Positions 25,770 through 34,168 are shown, counted from the first letter of the stretch. The stretch is DNA of 35,507 nucleotides from Candidatus Kuenenia stuttgartensis (GCA_945906725.1 CAMDRI010000045.1:1-35507), one strand, 5' to 3'. Notes: generated from the sequence alone by a model not told the origin. Translations and numbers: made by a program.

Positions 25770-26900
25770 ATGAGATTTTACTTTCTGGCACTCGGAACTT
25801 TGGTCGTGGTCTGCTTTGGCTGCCACCTCGATGGTCAGCAGTTGATCGACAAAGGGGAGTACGTTGCTCCGCCTGCGTCGATGATAGCTCGACCCGGCCC
25901 AATGGTCGATCTGCCGCACCCGGCGATCTTCAATTCGATGGGGCCGGCGCAGCCGCGCAGCTTCCAATCGGCGACGACGCAAGTTCGCTTCGTCGGGCCG
26001 ATTGGCATGAACATCGGCTGGAAGATCGGTCCGGGCTACGCCAACAACCAGTTGGTCACCCCGAACCGTTGGGAGTTCTCGCAAGGAGCGACCTACCGCC
26101 TGAAACTGTCCAACATCACCGGACGCGAGGCTCTCACGCTGTACCCGACGTTGCAAGTCTATCCCGGTCATCCGACGACCGACGGTTACCTCGGCCACAA
26201 CAGCGTGCCCATCGAACTGACTGACGAAGATCTCGATCAAATCGAATCGAACAACTACGTCACGAAAGTGATCTACTTGCCGGACGCGAAGTTCCAAGAA
26301 CTGGCGATCGCCGGTGTCGAGACGCTGTCCTCAACGCGGCTTGATCCGGGAGTTGATCCCGTCTCCGAAGCGGATCGTCGAGGCACGATCATGGTCGTCC
26401 TGCGAGTCGGCAACAAAAACCTCGAACAGCAAGGTGCCGGCGATCCAACCGCCGAGTTGGACAATGGCCTGCAACAAGTCAGCTACGACGCCGATGGCGA
26501 CAAGGGTGAGATCGTCCCGCCCGTGCCCGTCGAAATGGAAGGCGGCCTCTATGCCGGAGTCCCTGGCCCGATGATCGTCGGTGGTTTCGGTTCGCCGCAC
26601 GGTCCCGTCGCGGGAACGAACGGCACTCCGATGTGGGGCATGCCAGTCACCTCGACCCCGATTGGATTGCCCGGCCCGCCGCACCTGCCCTTCGGGGCAC
26701 CAGCCGGGCTTAAGTCACACACAGTTCGCAATCTGACAAAGATCGAACTGCCCGACCCCGTCGATCACATGCTGATGGACGTGAAGCACGAACCCGGCAT
26801 GCGTTTGCCGAAGCCAGTCAAGCACGTCGAGTACAGCGAGAAGCATCCGATCTACGGACCGGGACAAGTCTCGCAACCGAATTGGAATCTCAATCGCTAA
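25770..26900 (+). CDS. Secreted, possibly lipid-anchored protein sharing a domain with the next gene
   Basis: 376 aa from ATG 25770 (GGGA 8 nt upstream); an earlier ATG at 25737 gives no leader. The N-terminus [20 protein letters not shown] is a signal peptide with a Cys at residue 19. The lipobox is poor (Cys at -3), so lipid anchoring is possible only. Residues about 65-190 contain [18 protein letters not shown] and VTKVIYLPD, with clear counterparts in the next protein. The C-terminal half is rich in Gly and Pro, followed by a charged tail ([17 protein letters not shown]). Function unknown; an envelope role is inferred. Confidence 0.72.
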   Translation: MRFYFLALGTLVVVCFGCHLDGQQLIDKGEYVAPPASMIARPGPMVDLPHPAIFNSMGPAQPRSFQSATTQVRFVGPIGMNIGWKIGPGYANNQLVTPNRWEFSQGATYRLKLSNITGREALTLYPTLQVYPGHPTTDGYLGHNSVPIELTDEDLDQIESNNYVTKVIYLPDAKFQELAIAGVETLSSTRLDPGVDPVSEADRRGTIMVVLRVGNKNLEQQGAGDPTAELDNGLQQVSYDADGDKGEIVPPVPVEMEGGLYAGVPGPMIVGGFGSPHGPVAGTNGTPMWGMPVTSTPIGLPGPPHLPFGAPAGLKSHTVRNLTKIELPDPVDHMLMDVKHEPGMRLPKPVKHVEYSEKHPIYGPGQVSQPNWNLNR

Positions 26901-26919
26901 CGCCCCCACGAATCGGGTC

Positions 26920-26939
26920 GAGGCCGCATCTGCGGCCTC
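26920..26939. terminator. Short hairpin between two co-directional genes
   Basis: GAGGCCGC and GCGGCCTC pair perfectly with loop ATCT; there is only a short weak T stretch downstream. It may dampen read-through from the first secreted-protein gene into the second. Confidence 0.4.
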
Positions 26940-26984
26940 AATCCATTTCTGCCATCCACCGACCTTCAACCCCACCTTCCGCCC

Positions 26985-28805
26985 ATGTGCGCATCTCTTC
27001 TTTCCGAACTGCTGTGTCTGCGCCGGCTCGGTTTAATCACCGATCTGTGGGCCGCGTTGAAGCGCTGCCGGCTCGTGGGAATGCTGATGAGCATGGCTCT
27101 CGTGTGTGGTTTGTCGTGTGGCACGGCTCAGGCGCAGACCAAAGCGGACGCCCCGCCACGTCTGCTGATGGATCAGCGCGTCCCTCCCGGCACTTGGGGC
27201 CAATGGGTGCAAGCCGCCGGTCGAGTTAACGGCTTTGAGTTTCAAGCCGTCAGCGTCGAGTTACCTTCAACGGGAACAGTGACCTGGTTTGTTGGCTCTC
27301 GTGACGATGTTAAGACCACTGCGAATGTGAAACTTGCGGTGGCTCAGTCCTACCGACTCAAGCTCAGCGACATGCCGGAGTTTCCTGGCATCGAGCTGTA
27401 TCCGTCGATCGAATTGATCGACCGCCTGCATCCTCCCGCCGGCCAGGCCGACAAATTCTCGATGCCATTGCCGTTCACGATCGACGAGATCGACGCCGCG
27501 ATCCAAGGCCGGATGATCACGAAGGTCGTGTACCTCGAGCAGCCGCAACTGGCGTTACCGTTTGAATTGAGTGGCGACACGGCTGTCCGAACCGTCGAAC
27601 CCCGAGCCAATCTCATCGAAGAGGCTGACAAGGCAGGACGTCCGCTGGCTCTGATCCGCTTGGGTGGCCGATTGCCTGCCTCGAATGAAACACGTGGAGC
27701 CTTTTTCGGCAACGGTGCTCCGGTGCTGACCAGCTCCGCGAAGTCGATTTCAACAGATGCCATTCAGCAAGCGGTCTTATTCTCCGCCGCCGAACCGCGA
27801 GTCCAGCTTGCGTCGCACAACGATTCCCCCAATGCGTCCGGCTTCAAACAAAACCGATCCGGCCTGATCGCGACCAGCCCGGCGCTCGCCGAACAATTTC
27901 CGGACGAGTACCTCTTCGACGGCGGCGACCGTGATTACCCGGTGCATTACGACGGTGCCATGATGATTGGTGTCGAAACCGAAGACACTGTCGCCGAGTT
28001 CCGCGATCACAACGGGGACCGCAAAGTCAAAGCCTCGAACCGCGTCGCGATTTACTCGCCACGATTCGCCGCCGTGCGAATCTTTACGGGCATCAGCGAG
28101 GGGACCAACATCCAGCGGCCCATCAGCAACGTGGACCAAGTTCAAGGTGCCGCCTTGCGTCAAAAAGTCGGCGGAAAAACCGGCGTGCAACGGGACCGCG
28201 TCCAAGGTGTGCGAATGCGTTCGCGAGCCAGCGGAATCTTCAGCCAGTCGACTCGCCGAGATGTTTCGGCCGCGAAGGGGATTACTCAGCACGTCAAGCT
28301 GCTGAACCTCTTCGAGGGGGTTCAATTCCTGCACGACGGAAAAATCCGGCAGTCCGAGATGGCTCAACTGCATCGCGGTATGAATGCGGCGACGACGTGG
28401 ACGCGAGAGTTGAATCCGGTCATCGTGGCGAGTCTGACGGCGACTCAAGAGGTCTACGCCAACTTCAAAGTTGCCGAAATGGTCGGCATCGACGAAGGAC
28501 ACAAGAAGCCTGGCCACTTGCGACTCGTGAAACTTGCCGACAAAGAATCCGCGAAGCCGGGCGACGTGATCACCTTCACGATTCGCTTCGACAACCTCGG
28601 CGACCGCGAACTGCGAAACGTCCGGCTGATCGACAACTTGACGCCACGACTCGAATACGTAGACGACAGCGTCAGCAGTGACCTTCCCGGCTCGATCAAC
28701 GTCGATGACAACGGCGAAGGGAGCCACATCCTGCGATTGGAACTCGACAACCCGCTGGCCGGACACACCGGTGGTGTGATCACCTTCCAAGCCAAACTTC
28801 GATAA
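26985..28805 (+). CDS. Secreted DUF11-type repeat protein
   Basis: 606 aa from ATG 26985. A hydrophobic stretch at about residues 31-50 (LVGMLMSMALVCGLSCGTAQAQ) is the signal peptide, so a later start (ATG 27081) is possible. Residues about 110-195 (YRLKLSDMPEFPGIELYPS, MITKVVYLEQPQLALPFEL) are homologous to the preceding gene product. The last 100 residues (LADKESAKPGDVITFTIRF, VRLIDNLTPRLEYVDDSV) form a DUF11 beta-sandwich repeat, common in large surface proteins. A surface or envelope role is inferred. The gene ends at a clear terminator. Confidence 0.82.
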   Translation: MCASLLSELLCLRRLGLITDLWAALKRCRLVGMLMSMALVCGLSCGTAQAQTKADAPPRLLMDQRVPPGTWGQWVQAAGRVNGFEFQAVSVELPSTGTVTWFVGSRDDVKTTANVKLAVAQSYRLKLSDMPEFPGIELYPSIELIDRLHPPAGQADKFSMPLPFTIDEIDAAIQGRMITKVVYLEQPQLALPFELSGDTAVRTVEPRANLIEEADKAGRPLALIRLGGRLPASNETRGAFFGNGAPVLTSSAKSISTDAIQQAVLFSAAEPRVQLASHNDSPNASGFKQNRSGLIATSPALAEQFPDEYLFDGGDRDYPVHYDGAMMIGVETEDTVAEFRDHNGDRKVKASNRVAIYSPRFAAVRIFTGISEGTNIQRPISNVDQVQGAALRQKVGGKTGVQRDRVQGVRMRSRASGIFSQSTRRDVSAAKGITQHVKLLNLFEGVQFLHDGKIRQSEMAQLHRGMNAATTWTRELNPVIVASLTATQEVYANFKVAEMVGIDEGHKKPGHLRLVKLADKESAKPGDVITFTIRFDNLGDRELRNVRLIDNLTPRLEYVDDSVSSDLPGSINVDDNGEGSHILRLELDNPLAGHTGGVITFQAKLR

Positions 28806-28874
28806 TCCTGCGGCATCGCGAGTGAGGGAGAGAGAACCGGAGCCTTCCGGTCCCAGACTTGTGACACGGCTATT

Positions 28875-28906
28875 GGCCCGCCGAACTTCGGCGGGCCTTT
28901 TTCGTT
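28875..28906 (+). terminator. Intrinsic terminator
   Basis: Stem GGCCCGCCG / CGGCGGGCC with loop AACTT (23 nt in all, 28875-28897), followed by a T-run. It lies 70 bp after the stop of the DUF11 gene. Confidence 0.85.
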
Positions 28907-28910
28907 GGCG

Positions 28911-28958
28911 TAAGATGGACACTCTTGCCCGTCCGGACGGGCAAGAGTGCCCATCCTA
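28911..28958. repeat. Palindromic repeat, GTAGGATGGGCACTC family, no loop
   Basis: Arms 28911-28934 and 28935-28958 pair over 24 positions with two mismatches and no spacer. The right end lies 3 bp after the TGA of the deacetylase gene and adds an in-frame TAG two codons on. Confidence 0.87.
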
Positions 28959-28961
28959 CAG

Positions 28962-29972
28962 TCACTTGATAATCGTGGCCGCGATCTTGTCCAGCGTCAC
29001 GATCTCGGCTCGATCACCCGCCGCTCGAACCAATTCGCAGATCAGCCGGACGATCCGGAAGTCGGGGTCTTCAACGACCAAACAGGACGGATGCACGAGC
29101 AGATCGAAAACGGCTCGGTTCTCAATCGCCCATTCGACGGCCAAACGGATCGCCTTCAAAAACGCATCGAGCGACCAGCGCGTCGCGCGAAACGCGCCGA
29201 CATCGCTGATGGGACTCATCGGCACTTCGATCAACCCACTGGGATAAGCGAACGGTTGAGCGTCCGCCTGTGCCTTTACGATGCTCTCGAAGATATCCGC
29301 CGTGGGCGTCTCACCCACCTTGCCGTAAAGATGCGCCGGATATTTCGAACTGACCCAGGTGAAGCCCTGATCGAGCAACATTTTCTGCACGTCCGGCTTG
29401 TCAGTCAGCCCGTTGTTGAATCCGCCGGGCGTGCGAAATCCGTTGACTTCGATGCCAGCTCGCGCCTTCAACGCCTTCGTCGTGACGCGAATGTTGCGGT
29501 CGATGACTTCACGAGCTGTTAGCCCTTCGATCAGCCACGAAGCACGCTGAAACCGAAACTGTGTCTCTTCCGGCTTCGTCGCCTTCACGTTGACGTGGTC
29601 GTAAGTGTGATTGCCTACGGCGTGCCCTTCGGCCGCAATCTGTTTGAGCCAATCAACGCTGGGATGTTCGAGCACTCGGCCGACGCAGAAGAAATGAATG
29701 ACTCCGCCAAGTTCTTTCACGAGCTTCGCGGCCTCGACCGAGTACCGTTTGGTCGCGTCGTCGAGGTTCCCCTTCTCGTAGTTCCATTCGGTCTGCTCGC
29801 GTTTCGGATACTGCGCGCTCATCTCCAAGTCGAGCGTAATCGCAATGCGAGCCTTGCTCGGCTTCGAGGGCGCGGCGAAGAGTGTCGGACTGAGGCAACT
29901 CAATGTTCCGGCAGTTGCGGCACGGAGCCAGTTGCGACGAGACAGCGGTGAGCGAATGGACAACAGTGACAT
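28962..29972 (-). CDS. Polysaccharide deacetylase (NodB-homology) protein, probably exported
   Basis: 336 aa from ATG 29972, with GGAGG 5 nt upstream. Leader LSRRNWLRAATAGTLSCL is Tat-like. NodB motifs: ITLDLEMS replaces the usual TFDDG, NHTYDHVN gives the HxxxH metal pair, FRTPGGFNN is motif 3, and LLVHPSC is a late His motif. The first motif has Asp then Glu where Asp-Asp is usual, as also happens in some divergent deacetylases. It could deacetylate a glycan or act as an amidohydrolase. It stands alone, followed on the same strand by the palindrome. Confidence 0.85.
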   Translation of the reverse strand: MSLLSIRSPLSRRNWLRAATAGTLSCLSPTLFAAPSKPSKARIAITLDLEMSAQYPKREQTEWNYEKGNLDDATKRYSVEAAKLVKELGGVIHFFCVGRVLEHPSVDWLKQIAAEGHAVGNHTYDHVNVKATKPEETQFRFQRASWLIEGLTAREVIDRNIRVTTKALKARAGIEVNGFRTPGGFNNGLTDKPDVQKMLLDQGFTWVSSKYPAHLYGKVGETPTADIFESIVKAQADAQPFAYPSGLIEVPMSPISDVGAFRATRWSLDAFLKAIRLAVEWAIENRAVFDLLVHPSCLVVEDPDFRIVRLICELVRAAGDRAEIVTLDKIAATIIK

Positions 29973-30047
29973 CGTAGCCTCCCACGGAATTGTTCCAGTT
30001 GCCGAACATGATGCGGGCCACACGGCGTCATTGCAAACATCGCGGTG

Positions 30048-30647
30048 TTATCGAGGCACAACGACTGGCAAGAACTTCCTGACGGCCTTGGAAACATCGG
30101 TCCCCGAAGTCTCCAGCACGTCGTTGTGGTCCGCATTCGGAAGTTCGACGAATTGCTTGGCGACTTCGGAGGCTGACTTTTCGGGAGCAGCGGCAAACAG
30201 TTGTTTGCCGAGTCTCAGCGGGATGATCGTGTCGCGGCGGCCGTGGAATTGTAGCAGCGGACAGGTCACGTCTCGAATGCATTGCACGCTGGGGAAGCGG
30301 TCGATCAACAGCCAGCGAACTGGCAACCACGGAAAATGATACGCACCGGCATCAGCCAGCGAACTGAACGTCGAACGCAGAATCAATCCGGCTGGCGGAG
30401 TCTTCTTCCGCGTCAACTCGCTCGCCAAACCGATCGCCGCCGAGGCCCAGAGTTTCTCCGGACGACTTGATAGAAAACTCCCACTGTCCGGCACAATGCG
30501 GAGAGGAGTGGCGAGTGGCAACGGTTGTGACGATTCCGCCAGCAATTTCTTTCGTGGCCAATTTGCATCGCTCAAAAGTTGACCTAAAGTCATCCCAACG
30601 TCATCGACTGAGGCGATGCGGCAACGCTCGCGAGGTGGTGACACCAC
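30048..30647 (-). pseudogene. Alpha/beta-hydrolase remnant lacking the nucleophile half
   Basis: An open frame of 199 codons (GTG 30647; ATG 30593 also possible). The C-terminal 120 residues match a peptidase-S9/BAAT-like alpha/beta hydrolase: AGLILRSTFSSLADAG, CPLLQFHGRRDTIIPL (acid Asp) and PNADHNDVLE (His). The HGNA-type oxyanion loop and GxSxG elbow expected upstream are missing; WASAAIGLA stands where the elbow should be. The first 70 residues have no family character. It reads as a 5'-truncated or decayed copy. It is divergent from the S41 protease gene. Confidence 0.6.
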
Positions 30648-30826
30648 AGACCAACATTGATTGACACCTGAGTTTGGGTGTGGCGTCGTGAGGCAGCCGT
30701 TCGGCTGGTTCGAGGGCGCGGAGGTTGGGTTCGGGGCATGGACCTGTTCCGGTGTGGGTTGCAGTCGGTGTGATCAGGCTGCGACAGGAATTGGTTTCGT
30801 GACACCCAGCTTCGGGGGACAGGGGT

Positions 30827-32491
30827 ATGGCGCTCGGATTGTTTCGCCAGCGGATTTGGCTGGCTCTGCTTTTGGCGTGCGCGCTGTGCGTGGCGCGGGG
30901 CGAAGCGGTTGCAGCTCCCAAGCTGCGATCTGGAGTCACCGACTCGCGGCAAGCGTTGCAAACCGGCGAAGAGTTTGAACGGACGCGCCGCTGGATCGAC
31001 GCCATCGAGCACTACGAAGCCTCGATCAAGAAGTGGCCGGACGATCGAGATCTGAGCTATGGACTGCGACGCTCGAAGATTCATTTCGGCATCGAACGAC
31101 GCTACTCGGACAGCAGCTTCCGCTCGAACATGCTGACGATTTCGCAACACGATGCACTCACTTTGTTCGACGAAGTCATCAATAAGATCAAGTCGCACTT
31201 CGTCGATCCACTCAGCTCGACGTCGTTCGTCTCTCACGGGACTGAGAGCCTCTACATCGCACTGGCCAACGAGAAATTCCTCGAACATCACCTCCCTGGT
31301 CGCCGCGCGGCGATCCAAGGCGGCATCGCGAAGTTTCGCGAGACGCTCCGCACGCAGTATTGGAACAAGCCACTGAACAGCGGCTATTCGGCCCACCAGA
31401 CAGTCTCAGAGGTGGCGGGCTTGGCCGAAGCTCAGTTCGGCTTAGACAGTACCGCCGTCGTGATGGAGTACGTCTTCGGAGGTTGTCATGCACTCGACGA
31501 TTACAGCAACTGCCTGACTCCCGACCGGCTGAGCGATCTGTACGACAACATCGACGGCGAGTTCGTCGGCCTGGGGATCGAGATGAAGGCCGAGGCGGGC
31601 CGAGGCATGTCGCTAGTCAACGTGTTGCCGGAGAGTCCGGCGGCTGAGGCGGGCTTGGTCGCGGGCGATTACATCGTCGGCATCGACGGGCACGACTGCC
31701 GCAACATGTCCACGGACGAAGCTGCCGGTCGCCTGAAGGGGATGCCCGGATCGCGAGTTCGTCTGGACGTTTCCGGTCTGACTGCTGCCGATCGCCGCAC
31801 CGTCATCGTGGCTCGACGAGCCGTGCAGGTGAAGAGCATCCCGATCGCCAAGATCGTCGATGAGTCGCGAGGTATCGGCTATATCCAGATGACCGGCTTC
31901 CAGAAAAGCTCGCCCGCTGAACTCGACGAGGCTCTGCAAAAACTCAACCGCCAGGGAATGCGCGTGCTGATTTGGGATCTGCGAGGCAATCCCGGTGGAT
32001 TGCTCACCGCAGCCGTGGAAGTGCTCGACCGCTTCATAGACAACGGTGTGCTGGTCTCCACGAAAGGTCGCACCGGAGATCAGAACATGTCGTACTCGGC
32101 TCATCGACAGCAGAAGTGGAACATTCCACTCGTGCTGTTGACCGACGAGAACAGTGCCAGCGCCAGCGAGATCGTCGCCGGTGCCGTGAAGGATCATCAG
32201 CGCGGCGTGATCGTCGGCCGCAAAACCTACGGCAAGTGGTCGGTGCAGAGCATTTTCCCGATTCAGCGCAGCGTCGGCCTGCGACTGACGACCGCGAAGT
32301 TTTACTCGCCGGCCGGCAAGACGCTCGGAAAAATCGGCGTCAAGCCCGATGTCGAAGTCGCGTTGCCCGATCACGTCGTGTTGCACCGCGGCCCGATGGC
32401 CAACTCGCTCGAAGACGATCCTGATATCCGCAAGGCTCTGGACGTCGCCCGCGAACAGGCCGCCGGACGTCCGATGTTCTCGAACCGATAG
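30827..32491 (+). CDS. S41-family PDZ protease (C-terminal processing type)
   Basis: 554 aa from ATG 30827. The signal peptide is RIWLALLLACALCVARGEAVAAP. Residues about 35-80 form a TPR-like helix pair. A PDZ domain at about 245-330 contains GLGIEMKAEAGRGMSLVNV and AEAGLVAGDYIVGIDG. The protease core has GYIQMTGF, LIWDLRGNPGGLLTAAV, the catalytic Ser in TDENSASASEIVAGA and Lys in GRKTYGKWSVQ. Typical of CtpA-like proteases that cut exported proteins in the periplasm. Its TAG is followed three codons later by a second in-frame TAG from the palindrome. Confidence 0.93.
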   Translation: MALGLFRQRIWLALLLACALCVARGEAVAAPKLRSGVTDSRQALQTGEEFERTRRWIDAIEHYEASIKKWPDDRDLSYGLRRSKIHFGIERRYSDSSFRSNMLTISQHDALTLFDEVINKIKSHFVDPLSSTSFVSHGTESLYIALANEKFLEHHLPGRRAAIQGGIAKFRETLRTQYWNKPLNSGYSAHQTVSEVAGLAEAQFGLDSTAVVMEYVFGGCHALDDYSNCLTPDRLSDLYDNIDGEFVGLGIEMKAEAGRGMSLVNVLPESPAAEAGLVAGDYIVGIDGHDCRNMSTDEAAGRLKGMPGSRVRLDVSGLTAADRRTVIVARRAVQVKSIPIAKIVDESRGIGYIQMTGFQKSSPAELDEALQKLNRQGMRVLIWDLRGNPGGLLTAAVEVLDRFIDNGVLVSTKGRTGDQNMSYSAHRQQKWNIPLVLLTDENSASASEIVAGAVKDHQRGVIVGRKTYGKWSVQSIFPIQRSVGLRLTTAKFYSPAGKTLGKIGVKPDVEVALPDHVVLHRGPMANSLEDDPDIRKALDVAREQAAGRPMFSNR

Positions 32492-32498
32492 CCTCGTT

Positions 32499-32552
32499 CG
32501 TAGGATGGGCACTCCTGCCCGTCCTGGGTCGGGCAAGAGTGCCAAACCTACG
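32499..32552. repeat. Palindromic repeat, GTAGGATGGGCACTC family
   Basis: Arms 32499-32521 and 32530-32552 pair over 23 positions with several mismatches; the loop is 8 nt. It sits between the S41 gene and the convergent small secreted-protein gene, whose stop codon (CTA at 32548-32550 on the plus strand) lies in the right arm. Confidence 0.82.
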
Positions 32553-32778
32553 GCTTTGCCGGAACCGTTGCGATCGACGCTTTGCCGCGATCGAACAAAA
32601 GCTGTCCGATCAAGCGACCGTCTTTGATGGAGATGATTGCCGCACCGTGATGTGCCACGCCGAGGCCGGTCGCGCTCCGAACATCCCAGACCGAGTCACG
32701 AGCTTGCAGGCTGCTGGCCGCGAGTCCTCCCGCCGCCATCGCACCCAATGAAGTCAGCCAGTCACGTCGATTGGTCAT
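32548..32778 (-). CDS. Small exported protein, possibly a truncated enzyme
   Basis: 76 aa from ATG 32778, with AGGAG 6 nt upstream, so the start is well supported. MTNRRDWLTSLGAMAAGGLAA resembles a twin-arginine leader. Only about 50 mature residues remain (SVWDVRSATGLGVAHHGAAI then ISIKDGRLIGQLLF). The end and the TAG come from the palindromic repeat. The start of an exported enzyme cut short by the repeat is a possible reading. Confidence 0.6.
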   Translation of the reverse strand: MTNRRDWLTSLGAMAAGGLAASSLQARDSVWDVRSATGLGVAHHGAAIISIKDGRLIGQLLFDRGKASIATVPAKP

Positions 32779-32825
32779 GTCACTCTCCTGTGGGAGGATG
32801 GTGGTATTCGTGGAGCCAGTGTAGC

Positions 32826-32844
32826 CCGCTCTCGCCGAGAGCGG
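32826..32844. repeat. Short hairpin CCGCTCTC/GAGAGCGG
   Basis: Perfect 8-bp arms with a GCC loop, lying between the small secreted-protein gene and the TIR pseudogene. A second inverted pair, AGACCCACC/GGTGGGTCT, is at 32895-32903 and 32919-32927. Both may end the TIR transcript. Confidence 0.5.
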
Positions 32845-32943
32845 AAAAGAGCCTTCGGCCAGAACGATCTCCGGAGGTTGGATCGAGCATCGCGAGACCC
32901 ACCACAGCACCATTTCGGGTGGGTCTGATGACTCGACCAAACC

Positions 32944-33388
32944 CTACGCCTGAGCCGCCAGCAGATCGCGGAGCAGGTCGGCGAAGGCGGACTCGAAGGC
33001 GTCGTGGTTTTTCCAGTTCGAGAAGTCGGGGATGTGGTCTTCGCGGAGTTCGACAACGAAAAATCTTTGCCGGTGTCGGCGTCGAAGCAGTTCCAGTCGC
33101 GGATGCGGTCGATGCTCACCAGCCGGATGGGGAACAGTTTCTGACGCTTCTCGCGGAGTTCCGCGTGATGAACTTTGCGAAGCTCGGTCTGCACCCATTC
33201 GCTGTTCAGGCTGTGCTCCGAGAGCACCAGCAGCAGGCGGTCGTTGACCTGGATGGCCCGGTCGATTTGCTCGCAGAGTTTCTGGCCCCCCGGCATGTCT
33301 TTCGGAGCGAACCAGACCCGCAGCTTTTCGCCACGCAGCTTCGCGTGCAGCCGCCGAGCGAACTCATCGTCCTGTTGTTGGGCGCTGT
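32944..33388 (-). pseudogene. TIR-domain gene, frameshifted and lacking its 5' end
   Basis: On the minus strand, DDEFARRLHAKLRGEKLRVW, FAPKDMPGGQKLCEQIDRAI and DRLLLVLSEHSLNSEWVQTE continue to RDWNCFDADTGKDF. These are hallmarks of bacterial TIR domains. The catalytic-type Glu is in SEWVQTEL. The domain's tail, VELREDHIPDFSNWKNHDAF to LLAAQA, is in another frame; the shift lies at the run of five A (plus strand) at 33059-33063, about where one base is missing. Upstream, the VFISYS first strand is absent and a stop (TAG) lies at 33459-33461 in the frame, with no ATG before 33296. Complete relatives are NADase effectors in antiphage or cell-death systems. Confidence 0.85.
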
Positions 33389-33472
33389 TTGTTTTGTGTT
33401 TGAACCTGTCCGAGGAAAACGACGTTTGTTTGTTCCTATTTGTTTCTTCTGCGAGTTTCTAACCCACTTGTG

Positions 33473-33643
33473 TTAGGCAAGGCCATCACGGTTCCACTTC
33501 AAGTTCAAAAGCCGGGTCATGACCGCCATCACAGCCAGTCCGAGGACACAAGCCGCCGTGACACTGATCGCAACCGTTGCCAGAGCCCCGAGACTTGGCT
33601 GCACCGCACTCTCGAGTTGCGGAACTTCTCCAATGCAATCAAA
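33473..33643 (-). other. Short open frame with one transmembrane helix, possible gene fragment
   Basis: About 56 codons without an ATG near the start. LGALATVAISVTAACVLGLA is a good membrane helix, and the end is positively charged (RLLNLKWNRDGLA). Its TAA lies within GCCTAAC (33472-33478). No family was recognised; it may be the 3' part of a broken gene. Confidence 0.25.
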
Positions 33644-33922
33644 TCACCGAGGGAATGCGAGTACGCATTCTCAGATCGGTTGCCAGCCGAAGCGGATCCG
33701 GCGGCAACGGCATTGGTGATTTCTGCAAGAGTTGGCACGGTCGAGGTCTCGTCGATGGCCGGTAGTTATCCGGCGAATCACGAATCACTGCGACACTTCT
33801 AGCGTCTCTGTGCCAATGCTCAAGATGCGATTGCTACCCGTAGCAGGTCAACGAAAAAAGCCCGCTGAGTTGCCCCAGCGGGCTTTTGTGTCCGGCTGCT
33901 ATTGCCGTTGTTCGATTCAGTC
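33644..33922. other. Gene-poor stretch ending in a terminator
   Basis: No convincing coding frame between the fragment ending at 33643 and the small membrane-protein gene, about 280 bp. It contains the hairpin at 33856-33887. Confidence 0.5.
33856..33887. terminator. Two-way intrinsic terminator
   Basis: Arms AAAAGCCCGCTG (33856-33867) and CAGCGGGCTTTT (33876-33887) are perfect complements with an 8-nt loop. They have T-runs on both strands. It ends the small membrane-protein transcript on the minus strand. Confidence 0.92.
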
Positions 33923-34168
33923 TTATCCGTTTTTTAGATTCTCCCGCTGTTCCGGTTGCTCACGAAAGGGGATTGGCAGCGGACGCAACTTGTGCATCGC
34001 ATAGACGTACACTGCAACGCAGAATGGCACGGACAGAACGGCCAAGCGAAATCGGAACCAAAGTTTCTTGCGTTCAGGAGCCTTCGAGGCAAAAAGATAA
34101 GTGCCGAGCAGCAGCCAGCCCTGCCAGACCACCAGCCCCAGCCAAATGAGACACACAATGTTTACCAT
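33923..34168 (-). CDS. Small membrane protein, unknown function
   Basis: 81 aa from ATG 34168 (AAGGGG 8 nt upstream). Two helices: IVCLIWLGLVVWQGWLLLGT near residues 3-25 and LAVLSVPFCVAVYVYAM near 41-60, joined by a basic loop (APERKKLWFRFR). The tail is charged. No family was recognised. A strong terminator follows 36 bp downstream, so it is its own transcript. Confidence 0.6.
   Translation of the reverse strand: MVNIVCLIWLGLVVWQGWLLLGTYLFASKAPERKKLWFRFRLAVLSVPFCVAVYVYAMHKLRPLPIPFREQPEQRENLKNG

Noticed and set aside
27777..28922. Minus-strand frame opposite the DUF11 gene
   Set aside because: Antisense shadow running through the terminator region.
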